Assembly (NCBI GenBank): GCA_028703735.1
Contig: JAQVMI010000071.1
Coordinates: 1 to 8,147 of the forward strand
Source: Candidatus Cloacimonadota bacterium
GTDB taxonomy: Bacteria; Cloacimonadota; Cloacimonadia; Cloacimonadales; Cloacimonadaceae
Direction: 5' to 3'
Length of the DNA: 8,147 nt
Below are positions 1 through 7,385 of this stretch, in pieces (the stretch's first letter is position 1; every line of letters begins with the position of its first letter). The notes beneath the pieces were generated by a model. It made no database searches. It was not told the origin of the DNA and saw only the letters and a program-made list of their open reading frames with translations. A program made the position numbers and the translations under genes.

Positions 1-181
1 CCAAAATCTCCTTATCAAGTATGATATCATTAGCTTGATTATTAAGCTCTTCCATATACTGGTAAGCGTAAACTTCCGCATTGCTGTTTGACAATAGTGA
101 TTCCGAGGACAGGGGATTAGCGCTGCATACAATAAAGCTACCGGTTAGTGTAAGAATTAGTAAGGTGATTAATTTCTTCAC
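1..181 (-). CDS. N-terminal part of a secreted protein of unknown function (runs off the left edge)
   Basis: Only the first 60 codons are in the window. The reading starts at a GTG (179-181) and begins MKKLITLLILTLTGSFIVCS, a classical signal peptide with two lysines followed by a hydrophobic core of about 15 residues. A likely signal peptidase I site follows C-S-A at residues 19-21, so the mature protein would begin near Asn22. The Cys at 19 is preceded by F-I-V rather than a proper lipobox, so a lipoprotein is unlikely. The mature part seen so far is polar and rich in Ser, Asn and Glu and matches no family I know. The start is supported by AGGAG 9 nt upstream and by the lack of another in-frame start. 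The gene begins 17 nt after the stop of the large kinase gene, so the two are almost certainly co-transcribed, which suggests a functional link. The function cannot be read from this fragment. Confidence 0.8.
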   Translation of the reverse strand, partial: MKKLITLLILTLTGSFIVCSANPLSSESLLSNSNAEVYAYQYMEELNNQANDIILDKEIL

Positions 182-190
182 AATGCAATT

Positions 191-195
191 CTCCT
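191..195 (-). promoter_or_regulatory. Ribosome binding site of the secreted-protein gene
   Basis: AGGAG on the minus strand, 9 nt before the GTG start at 181. It lies inside the 17-nt gap after the kinase stop codon and is the main reason for accepting a GTG start for a gene without a nearby ATG. Confidence 0.65.
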
Positions 196-198
196 GCT

Positions 199-3100
199 TC
201 AAGATTTTAGGGGTATTGTTACAAACACAGTTGTGCCTTCATTTTCTTTACTTTTTAACCAAATGTTTCCACCATGAAGCTCGGCAATCCGTTTCGAAGT
301 TGCCAGCCCCAATCCCAAACCACTGCTTCGGTATTCCACAGTTCCAGATTTATGAGCATAAATCTCATTTAGTTCATAGAATTTTCTAAACACATTCTTT
401 AGCTGATAATCTGGCATGCCAATCCCATTATCCTGCACAAAGATTACTATACTTTCTTTTCCATCAATCTTTTCCTGTTGGAAAGCTGATCTTCTGGCTC
501 CGATGGTTACGGTGCCATAATCATTGGTAAACCTGATGGCATTCAACACCAGGTTATAGATCATCAGATGCAATGCTTCCCAGTTAGCCTTAACTTTGGG
601 GAGGTCTTTTTCTATCTCTGTTCTTATAAACATCTTCCTGTTTCGGGATAATATCTCCACCTCTTGTTGAATCAATTCCAATATTTCATTTAGGGGCAGA
701 TAAGATAGGGTAAGGCTTTTCTTCAGATTATAGCTATTCATGGTGGTGATATCATTAGAAGTAAGAATTAGCTTTTTAACCGAGTTTTCTATCTTGGTAA
801 TTATATCTTTTCGTTCTTCTTCATCCGCATAAAGGTTGCGCTTCAAGCGTGATACATAGCCTTGTAAGGTTGTAAGGGGAGTATTAAGCTCGTGTGATAC
901 AATCGCCATAAACTCATCCTTTAGCATCTCAAAAGCATTTAACTCACTGTTCTTTTTAAGCAAATTATCATAAAGCATGGCATTTTTTAAAGCTATGGTA
1001 ATCTGCTCCATTAGCAGCTTTATTATCTCTTGATTCAGGTACATTTCCCTTCCATTATCATCCAGATTATCCAGATAGATATATCCGAATATTGCGTTCT
1101 CCACAATAATAGGGGCGCAGAAAATAGTGTGCAGAGCATAATCCTGAACACTTATCGCACTTTTGAACCTGTTATCCTCCACTGCATTAAAGGTAGATAC
1201 CATTTCCAGGGTATTCTGGCTTAGGCTCAAGACGGTTTTGCTTACTCCCGAAATTGTAGGCAGTAATTGCTTTGCCTGATTCAATTGAACCCGATAAATA
1301 TTGTTTCCATCCGAATCGCGTTTAATTAAAAACCCGCGCGAACTAAACGTGAAATCTATACATGCAGATACAATCTCATGCTCCAGATCAGCAATATCCA
1401 CTATTCTCATCAATTCGTGAGTAATCTGCATCAGATGGTTCATTTTCTCTATTCTCTGGGTTATCTGTCCATAATCGTGTATTCTGATTATCAAAGCGGT
1501 AAGATGCTGTTTTACATTTCGCATTATGGACAATTCTTGCTTGGTGTATTCCATTTCGCCATTGTCGGTAAGAAGCAGAAAACCTATTCTTTTCGTGCCA
1601 CTTTGCAGCGGGACAATCATTTCGTGAAGTCCGGAATTATCTAACAACACTAAACTATCCAGCTTGAAAGCTTTATCTATATAGGGGAGGATTTCTGCAC
1701 TGATCAAGCCGTCCTTATCGGCATTATAGCTTTGAAAGCAGGTGTAATTCTGAATTCGCTCGGAATACTGCATTAGTTTGAACTGCCAGGGTGCCAATAC
1801 CTGGCACAAGCCCTTTTCAATTAGGAATTTTATCCTTTCAAGATTGTTTACATTGGCAATGTTATACAGCATCTCATTCCACTTATGCCTAAGATCTTTG
1901 GCTCGGGAAGCGATGGGCAATAAATCGAAATTGCTAAGGTTAACGTCGTTTACCAGGTTCACCTGCAAAAAGTTCTGCCTGTCATCCATGCTTATATCTG
2001 TGGTGATAACATCCATATACTTGCAATAATCGGAATATACAACGTTGAACAATTGTTCCTGTTTAAGCTCCGAGAGGATTTGCAGCTTTATTTGGTATAG
2101 CTCTACGTTTAATTGATAATACTCATACTCACGCCAATTTTTGTGGCAGGTTTCAGCTCTTCGCAGAATGCCTCTTAAGGGTATCTCCTCCAATAGCAAA
2201 TCCAGCTTCAAATCCAATACTTCCAGTTTACACTGCCAATACCTGTAACGGTTTTGCTTAATAATAGGAAGGGCAAGCTCCATTAGCTCTTTGGCTCTTT
2301 GAATATCCTGCATTCCGTAATAACAGCTAATTTGCAGAACGTAGAACACAGCTACAGCGTAATTGTTGTTTATCTCGCCTGCATGCCGCATGGCAAGCTT
2401 CAGTTCTTGCAGGGCAGTATCATAATCGCTTTCGGATAACGCTATCAGCGAAAGCACATTATGATGGAATTCTTCTTCATGTATATGTTTATAGTTTATC
2501 TGAACGTTCTTGGTAATCATTTTTTTCAGCTTCTTTGCGTTAGACATCTCATTCAGATAATAGAAGTATGTTTTTACCAGCGGTGTTATCTCTCTAATTC
2601 TGCCTTCAATCAATTCAGGTTCGTTTTCCTGAATAAACTTAAAGTAATGCCCAAAACCTTTAATCTTACTTTTAGCCAGGGCAAGATTTCGCTGAACAGA
2701 TAGCAGATAAGTAGTGCTATTTTTAGATAGAACCAATTCCTTACATTCCAGCAGTTTTTCTTCTGCTGTAATGAAATCACCCATTTTTATCCTGGCTTCT
2801 CCCTGATTCAGTAATGCTAAGGCTTTGGTCAGGGTTAAGTTCAATTCATCCGCATAAGCATAGCCAATATCAGAGTAATGTTCTGCCAATATTGTGATTC
2901 CCTGCTTTAAATACAGATCGGAAATATTGTTGTAAATCAGCCCCAAATATCGCTTGATGTTATACCTTTTCCAAATACTTAGGGCAACATTCAGGTGTTC
3001 ATCGGCTTCCTCGATATTCTTCTGATCGCTATAAAACACGCCTAAATCGTTATGCATTGCAGCTAAACGGATCATAACCCGCGTATCATGCTCCGGAGGC

Positions 3101-5715
3101 AGGTTTGCCAAAAAATCTTCAATCGTCTTTATGGCTCTATCCAGATCCTTGGAGCGGGCATAATACACAGCCAAACGGTCAACAAAGGCAATTTTGAATT
3201 CCAATGGCATATTCTGTGCCATGGCTTTGTCGATGTATTGCTTCATAATTGGCAAATCCAGCTTAGTGTAGATTTGAGTATAATAAAGCCAAACTAATAA
3301 CTGCTGTCTGCCGGTTTGGGTTAAAGCTTCCGCTTTTTTGAAAAGCTCCAACGCCCCGGCGTTGTCTTCTGCCAGGAATTTTATTGTCCCCATAAGCAGG
3401 TATTTCTCGAATATTTCGGGGAAACATTTGTTAGCGGGTAAATCTACCTTTGTCCCAATGGTCTCTGTTGCTGTTAAAGCAGGATCAGGGTTGATTCCCT
3501 TTAGTACAAAATCCGCATTTTCGAAGTAACCGGTTATCTCGGTCTTTTCATGGAAGGCATATATATCGCTAATTATATCCTTCAAGGGAACTTCCACTTG
3601 GGCATGGAAATCCAATTTCAGAACATTTAGAATAGCATCGTAGGCTTGTTCTTGTTCATATTCTATATTTAGCAAATTGTATAGCTTCAGGTAGTAGTGT
3701 CTGGCTGCTAAAAGATCGTTGGCAAGATAGCTATTCTGAATTAAACCCCTACATGTAACTACATCCATTATCTCTTTATTGGAATAAAACTTAAGCACTC
3801 TTTTAGAAACAAGTACATGAGACTTTGCAGAGCTTTCATCATGCAGCCTTTGCTTTGCTTCCTCGAAAGAGAAATAGTAGTTTTTTCCTCTTTTGTTTAG
3901 TATCTCGTTGTAGGTGCTGTCATTTAGCAAGGAATACAATTCGGAATCGCTTATTTTTAGGATGTATAAAATCAAATCTCTGGTTAGCGGTGTTTGCACA
4001 GAGCTCAGTTTTTGCAAATGGCTATAATTTATGCTGGTTAAGTGGCTCATGCGCGAATAGATGGAATGAAGCAATCTGGCGGGAAGCTGATAATCCCCTA
4101 ATTCTGGGGGGAACTTCACAGCGGTTTCGAAATAGATCTTTTTCCGCTGGGTAAGGTCTATCAGAATTTCTCTGATAAAATGCGGGTTTCCGGCAGAACG
4201 GGTAAATATCTCGTTTACAATGGCGGGAGGTGTCTCTGCCGAAAGCAATCTGTTCACATAAGCCTTGCTTTCATTCATGCTTAGATTTGGGATATTGATC
4301 ATTACCGTGTGGTCAATCTGATTAGCTTTGTTAAAATCGTTGCAGGTAACAGCCACCATTATTCGATGCTTTATAATGTAGGGGGAGATGAAATTGATAA
4401 AATCTACCGTGTGTCTGTGAACATGCTGGAAGTTCCGGATTATAAAAATGATTGGGCGCAGTATCGATAAATCTATCAACAGGCTTTTTACGGAGTCAAA
4501 ATCTATTTTTAACTCGTTGGGGGTTTGGCGCACGTCCTTAGCTTCTTTCTCGCCCGTAAACAGGTAACGCCTGAACTTTTCGGAGATAGATTTTAAGCTT
4601 GCATATTGTTCAATTTCATCGGGGGAGAGGGACTGGACGAATTCCTTGATCAAGGCAAAAAACGCTTCATGATCTGTGCGGGTGCACGAGTAATCAAAGA
4701 TAAAGTATTGACCACTAAGCAAATGATACCTGAACAAGGACAGAATATTATCCTTTCCCAATCCATCGCCTCCAATTACAGAGATAATTTTACCATTGCT
4801 ATTCTCCATAGCAGGTATAAAATCTAACAATTGATGCGAGTATTTCTCTCTGATTAAGTAGCTGTTAAACCTTAGTGTGTTAATCATCGACCACTCTGTA
4901 GAGAAGGTGTAATCTGCCTGTAAAATCCTGTTTATGTAGTTAATAATTTCTTCGGCGTTGTTAAATCTGTTATCGGGGTTACGTTCTAACAGCCGCAGGA
5001 TAAAATTCTCCAGGGCAAGGGGGATATCTTTGTTCAATTCGCTGGGGAAATTGGGGATAAAATACTGCTGACTTCCTGTTATAAGTGCATTTATCTGATC
5101 TAAGCTAAAAGGAAAACTTCCGGTTGTAAGGCGGTAAAGCATAACTCCCAGAGCATAAAAATCGCTTGCCTTTGTAGCAGCTTTGCCCAGGTAAATCTCC
5201 GGGGCAAGATAGGGAAGGGTTCCTGCCACCAGGCGATTATCTTTTGTCTGGTCATTTTTGGAAAAGCCATAATCAATCAGTTTTAGAATTACAGTTTTAC
5301 CTTCCATTCTATACAACACGTTTTCCAGCTTAAGATCTTTATGCAGAATATCTTGAGTGTGCAGTGCGTGTAAGGCATAACAGATCTGAACCACGATATC
5401 GTAGATTACGCTGCATTTAGATTTGTTAAAGCGGAAATTGTTCAGCGTTTTACCCTCGAAGAATTCGCTGATAAAATAAACATGATCTCCCACATGACCA
5501 AAATCTACCACATGGCTAAGGTTGGGGTGCTCAATTTTGGTGATATGATGCATTTCTTCTGCGCTAAAATGTGAATATAGCACTTCAGATGGCAAATATT
5601 GAAAAAGCTTCAAAGTAAACAGATTGTCAGTGCGTATATCACGAACCTTATATACATTAGCCCAGGTGCCGGAGCCCAAACTTTCCAATACTTCATAACG
5701 ATGATCTATAAACAT
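199..5715 (-). CDS. Giant hybrid Ser/Thr protein kinase / STAND-like P-loop / TPR / GAF / sensor histidine kinase
   Basis: A 1838-aa cytosolic signalling protein with no signal peptide or membrane segment. Residues 5-265 are a Hanks-type kinase with all key residues: glycine loop G14-x-G16, Lys36, H125-K-D127 with K129 and N132, D148-Y-G150, A171-P-E173 and Asp185. Residues 305-525 resemble an AAA_16/STAND module: Walker A is GGDGLGKD (315-322) and a GNPHF motif lies near 509-513, but the Walker A Ser/Thr is Asp322 and the Walker B acidic pair is replaced by Arg427-Asn428. Residues about 545-1285 are helical, with clear TPRs near 889-924, 928-961 and 967-996. Two GAF-like domains follow (about 1290-1412, the weaker one, and 1440-1583). 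A HisKA with SHELNTPL (phospho-acceptor His1608) precedes a HATPase with N box Asn1725, G1 D1762-N-G-x-G1766, F box near 1775 and G2 GLGLGL at 1799-1804. There is no receiver domain, so the His partner must be another protein. The layout matches the family annotated as trifunctional Ser/Thr kinase/ATP-binding/histidine kinase, seen in cyanobacteria and other environmental bacteria. The ATG at 5715 is preferred over an in-frame GTG at 5733 because GAGG lies 5 nt before it. Confidence 0.95.
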   Translation of the reverse strand: MFIDHRYEVLESLGSGTWANVYKVRDIRTDNLFTLKLFQYLPSEVLYSHFSAEEMHHITKIEHPNLSHVVDFGHVGDHVYFISEFFEGKTLNNFRFNKSKCSVIYDIVVQICYALHALHTQDILHKDLKLENVLYRMEGKTVILKLIDYGFSKNDQTKDNRLVAGTLPYLAPEIYLGKAATKASDFYALGVMLYRLTTGSFPFSLDQINALITGSQQYFIPNFPSELNKDIPLALENFILRLLERNPDNRFNNAEEIINYINRILQADYTFSTEWSMINTLRFNSYLIREKYSHQLLDFIPAMENSNGKIISVIGGDGLGKDNILSLFRYHLLSGQYFIFDYSCTRTDHEAFFALIKEFVQSLSPDEIEQYASLKSISEKFRRYLFTGEKEAKDVRQTPNELKIDFDSVKSLLIDLSILRPIIFIIRNFQHVHRHTVDFINFISPYIIKHRIMVAVTCNDFNKANQIDHTVMINIPNLSMNESKAYVNRLLSAETPPAIVNEIFTRSAGNPHFIREILIDLTQRKKIYFETAVKFPPELGDYQLPARLLHSIYSRMSHLTSINYSHLQKLSSVQTPLTRDLILYILKISDSELYSLLNDSTYNEILNKRGKNYYFSFEEAKQRLHDESSAKSHVLVSKRVLKFYSNKEIMDVVTCRGLIQNSYLANDLLAARHYYLKLYNLLNIEYEQEQAYDAILNVLKLDFHAQVEVPLKDIISDIYAFHEKTEITGYFENADFVLKGINPDPALTATETIGTKVDLPANKCFPEIFEKYLLMGTIKFLAEDNAGALELFKKAEALTQTGRQQLLVWLYYTQIYTKLDLPIMKQYIDKAMAQNMPLEFKIAFVDRLAVYYARSKDLDRAIKTIEDFLANLPPEHDTRVMIRLAAMHNDLGVFYSDQKNIEEADEHLNVALSIWKRYNIKRYLGLIYNNISDLYLKQGITILAEHYSDIGYAYADELNLTLTKALALLNQGEARIKMGDFITAEEKLLECKELVLSKNSTTYLLSVQRNLALAKSKIKGFGHYFKFIQENEPELIEGRIREITPLVKTYFYYLNEMSNAKKLKKMITKNVQINYKHIHEEEFHHNVLSLIALSESDYDTALQELKLAMRHAGEINNNYAVAVFYVLQISCYYGMQDIQRAKELMELALPIIKQNRYRYWQCKLEVLDLKLDLLLEEIPLRGILRRAETCHKNWREYEYYQLNVELYQIKLQILSELKQEQLFNVVYSDYCKYMDVITTDISMDDRQNFLQVNLVNDVNLSNFDLLPIASRAKDLRHKWNEMLYNIANVNNLERIKFLIEKGLCQVLAPWQFKLMQYSERIQNYTCFQSYNADKDGLISAEILPYIDKAFKLDSLVLLDNSGLHEMIVPLQSGTKRIGFLLLTDNGEMEYTKQELSIMRNVKQHLTALIIRIHDYGQITQRIEKMNHLMQITHELMRIVDIADLEHEIVSACIDFTFSSRGFLIKRDSDGNNIYRVQLNQAKQLLPTISGVSKTVLSLSQNTLEMVSTFNAVEDNRFKSAISVQDYALHTIFCAPIIVENAIFGYIYLDNLDDNGREMYLNQEIIKLLMEQITIALKNAMLYDNLLKKNSELNAFEMLKDEFMAIVSHELNTPLTTLQGYVSRLKRNLYADEEERKDIITKIENSVKKLILTSNDITTMNSYNLKKSLTLSYLPLNEILELIQQEVEILSRNRKMFIRTEIEKDLPKVKANWEALHLMIYNLVLNAIRFTNDYGTVTIGARRSAFQQEKIDGKESIVIFVQDNGIGMPDYQLKNVFRKFYELNEIYAHKSGTVEYRSSGLGLGLATSKRIAELHGGNIWLKSKENEGTTVFVTIPLKS

Positions 5716-5720
5716 TGCTG

Positions 5721-5724
5721 CCTC
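5721..5724 (-). promoter_or_regulatory. Ribosome binding site that fixes the kinase start
   Basis: GTGAGG on the minus strand (core GAGG), 5 nt before the ATG at 5715-5713. The alternative GTG at 5733 would add six residues and has no purine-rich sequence in front of it, and the kinase domain homology starts only after the ATG. The shorter form is therefore preferred. Confidence 0.6.
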
Positions 5725-5784
5725 ACTAAACACAAATTATTAGGGCAAATTGCGGGATAAATATGTGGGGATAAGCTGTCCACT

Positions 5785-6672
5785 TTAACCAAACATACTA
5801 TAAACATGCTTCCATCTTTTGTGAACCCAGAACCACTGCTCGGGGTATTTGCGGATTTGCGCTTCAACTCTCTGGTTTACCCCGGATAGGATAAACATAA
5901 CGTTATCTTCGGTATCATCCAGCTCTTCGTGCAGAGTATAAGGTAAGAACTCAAACACTATTGTGTTATCCTTCAGCCTTCTGGCGAAACCGGGAACAAT
6001 AGGCACCTTGTATCTTAAAGATAGCTTTGCCACACCTTTCCAATGTGAAGCAGGGTATCCCATAAAATCCATGATTAACCCGGATTTTCCCGCATTCTGA
6101 TCCATCAGAATTGCTACCAGACGTCCTTCCTTTAATTGATGCACAATGTCTCTTAATCCGCGACGCATGTTTATTACTTTTACTCCGCTGCGTTCGCGGA
6201 TGGAATTTGTATAGGCATCGAACAGCTTGTTACGCTGGGGTTTAGCAACCACGCTTAAGGGAATACCGGCTTTGGGAAGTATTCTGGCAGCTTCCCAATT
6301 TCCAAAATGAGCTGTTGCAAGTATGGCACCTCTTCCCAGGGACAGAGCTTCGGTAACATGCTCTTTTCCCTGGATGGCACACTTGCCAAACAATGCGTCA
6401 TCACTGGTAAGATACTCGTCCATTACCGTAAGAGCCATTTCTCTATATAGGTTTTTGATAATTGAATTTACCTCTCCTGCACTCTTATCGGGGAATACTT
6501 TTTGCAATTGCTTTTTGGCAATATTCTTGCGAATACCCACACAGTAGCCTACACTCCAAAACAGGAATAATAAAAATGAGCGTGACAGAAAACGGGGTAA
6601 CAAGCTGAAGCATGCTAACCAGATTCTGAAACTGAAATACTCTATTATATTTAAGACATTTTTATTAGCCAC
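5785..6672 (-). CDS. Lysophospholipid/lipid A acyltransferase, LpxL/HtrB family
   Basis: A 295-aa protein close to the usual length of about 300 for late lipid A acyltransferases, which move an acyl chain from acyl-ACP to a lipid A precursor at the inner face of the cytoplasmic membrane. The catalytic H-x4-D/E motif is HFGNWE (His122, Glu127). Other family marks are DQNAGKSG at 191-198, the MGYPASHWKG segment at 204-213, the VPIVPGFARR strand at 223-232 and the C-terminal PEQWFWVHKRWK at 277-288. One hydrophobic stretch at about 18-46 would anchor it in the membrane. The start is a GTG with AAGGA 7 nt upstream (6680-6684). The gene lies 69 nt before the kinase ATG in the same direction, with no visible terminator between, so an operon with the kinase and secreted-protein genes is likely. 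Which acyl chain it transfers, and whether the acceptor is lipid A or another lipid, cannot be told from the sequence, so no LpxL or LpxM symbol is given. Confidence 0.92.
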   Translation of the reverse strand: MANKNVLNIIEYFSFRIWLACFSLLPRFLSRSFLLFLFWSVGYCVGIRKNIAKKQLQKVFPDKSAGEVNSIIKNLYREMALTVMDEYLTSDDALFGKCAIQGKEHVTEALSLGRGAILATAHFGNWEAARILPKAGIPLSVVAKPQRNKLFDAYTNSIRERSGVKVINMRRGLRDIVHQLKEGRLVAILMDQNAGKSGLIMDFMGYPASHWKGVAKLSLRYKVPIVPGFARRLKDNTIVFEFLPYTLHEELDDTEDNVMFILSGVNQRVEAQIRKYPEQWFWVHKRWKHVYSMFG

Positions 6673-6713
6673 TTACTATTCCTTAGCGTGGGTTACATTT
6701 GCAACTCCAGCCG

Positions 6714-6743
6714 TTTCAGCAGGAGTCATTTCAGCAGGAGTCA
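6714..6743 (+). repeat. Two perfect 15-bp tandem repeats
   Basis: TTTCAGCAGGAGTCA occurs twice head to tail (6714-6728 and 6729-6743). Each copy contains GCAGGAGTCA, half of the palindrome found complete at 6885-6905, so these look like truncated half-elements of that repeat. They lie 42 nt upstream of the acyltransferase start codon, within its leader if transcription comes from the thioredoxin side. Confidence 0.8.
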
Positions 6744-6757
6744 TTGTTGCCGCTGTC

Positions 6758-6778
6758 ATTCCGGACTTGATCCGGAAT
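6758..6778. repeat. Short palindrome ATTCCGGA-N5-TCCGGAAT
   Basis: A perfect 8-bp inverted repeat with a 5-nt loop (CTTGA). Its ATTCC...GGAAT form, preceded by TGTC, resembles small dispersed intergenic palindromes known in several bacterial groups, for example the ATTCCC-N8-GGGAAT dRS3 elements of Neisseria. The resemblance is of form only. Confidence 0.75.
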
Positions 6779-6792
6779 CTAATTTTGGCAGC

Positions 6793-6836
6793 AAGGACTC
6801 ATGCGGGTCGTATTGCTTTGGTTCGCATGAGTCCTT
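6793..6836. repeat. Strong 13-bp stem-loop
   Basis: AAGGACTCATGCG (6793-6805) and CGCATGAGTCCTT (6824-6836) are perfect reverse complements around an 18-nt loop. A one-base bulge allows two more GC pairs on the outside (GC at 6791-6792 with GC at 6838-6839). It is the strongest single hairpin in the gap. The stem contains AGGACTCAT, one base different from the AGGAGTCAT of the tandem repeats at 6721 and 6736. Confidence 0.8.
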
Positions 6837-6889
6837 TGCACCGCTATAAACTTTGGATAACTCCAAGCCTGGGTTATGGTGCAAATGAC

Positions 6890-6905
6890 TCCTGCTATCG
6901 CAGGA
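6890..6905. repeat. Short hairpin TCCTGC-TATC-GCAGGA
   Basis: A perfect 6-bp stem with a 4-nt loop. With its left flank ATGAC and right flank ATT it forms the most complete copy of the element whose half-copies are the tandem repeats at 6714-6743. It lies 67 nt past the thioredoxin stop codon in the direction of thioredoxin transcription, without a U-tract. Confidence 0.65.
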
Positions 6906-6971
6906 ATTACAAATGCTCACGCAAGTGGACATCTTTTTCCAAATGCCTTAGGCTGACAAGAAATATATTAT

Positions 6972-7283
6972 TCAGTTAGAGAATTGTTCCAGTTTTTTTA
7001 AGATTACGCTCTTGGATACAACGCCTACGGTAGAATCAATCAGATTGCCTTCCTTGAAGAACAGCAAGGTGGGAATACTCATCACTCCCAGTCTGGAAGC
7101 CAGTTCAGGGAAATCGTCAACATTCACTTTCCCGATAGATATATCGCTAAGTTCTTTGGCTAATTCTTCAATTACGGGTGCAAGTGTATTGCAGGGACCA
7201 CACCAGGGTGCCCAAAAATCTACTATTACAAGTTTATCGGCAATAATATTTTCGAAGTTTTGGTCATTTAGCTCAATTAACAT
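6972..7283 (-). CDS. Thioredoxin
   Basis: A 103-aa single-domain thioredoxin of normal length. The active site is WCGPC (Cys28 and Cys31) in the context VDFWAPWCGPC, with the buried acidic residue Asp22 and the cis-proline Pro71 in the MSIPTLLFF strand. Family knowledge says it reduces protein disulfides in the cytosol using electrons from thioredoxin reductase. No signal peptide is present. The residue after the second Cys is Asn instead of the common Lys or Arg, a mild variation. The ATG start has AAGGA 7 nt upstream (7291-7295). The gene heads the minus-strand group but is followed by 299 bp of repeat-filled DNA, so it may be its own transcript. It diverges from the broken gene at 7386; the roughly 100 bp between them must hold its promoter, but I see no convincing -35/-10 pair. 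No reductase gene lies nearby. Confidence 0.96.
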   Translation of the reverse strand: MLIELNDQNFENIIADKLVIVDFWAPWCGPCNTLAPVIEELAKELSDISIGKVNVDDFPELASRLGVMSIPTLLFFKEGNLIDSTVGVVSKSVILKKLEQFSN

Positions 7284-7385
7284 GATTTCGTCCTTATACA
7301 GATTCTTACCAAATAATTTAACCTAATCTTTGCCGAAAGCAAGCTACAATGTCTGTGCATAGGTCGCAAGTATGTAACCCCCAAG

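Larger units (their letters stand above)
6719..6895. repeat. Long-range inverted repeat pair enclosing smaller hairpins
   Basis: GCAGGAGTCATTT (6719-6731) has its exact 13-bp reverse complement at 6883-6895. Just outside and overlapping, CATTTGCA (6696-6703) is matched by TGCAAATG (6880-6887). The enclosed part contains the hairpins at 6758-6778 and 6793-6836. Together these make the 299-bp thioredoxin-acyltransferase gap a nested fold-back. No T-tract follows the stems in either direction, so it is not called an intrinsic terminator, although it could block or stabilise mRNA. Confidence 0.65.

Noticed and set aside
3825..4154. Plus-strand open frame of 109 codons, and several similar ones, opposite the kinase gene
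   Set aside because: They lie wholly inside the well-supported kinase gene on the other strand and show no domain, ribosome binding site or protein-like composition.
6793..6836. tRNA-like element: 7-bp outer stem and a GGTTCGCAT segment resembling a T arm
   Set aside because: It is only about 44 nt long, has no D or anticodon arm, and does not end in a normal acceptor; it is a simple hairpin.
6890..6971. Intrinsic terminator after the thioredoxin gene
   Set aside because: The TCCTGC/GCAGGA hairpin has no T-tract on its 3' side in the direction of transcription, and the sequence right after the stop codon has no stable stem.
6767..6979. Plus-strand open frame of 70 codons in the thioredoxin-acyltransferase gap
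   Set aside because: It is made of the inverted repeats, has no ribosome binding site, and overlaps the thioredoxin stop; its composition is not protein-like.
7284..7385. Promoter for thioredoxin (minus-strand TTGCTT, 16 nt, TAAATT)
   Set aside because: It matches only 3 of 6 and 4 of 6 consensus bases, no better than chance in AT-rich DNA.
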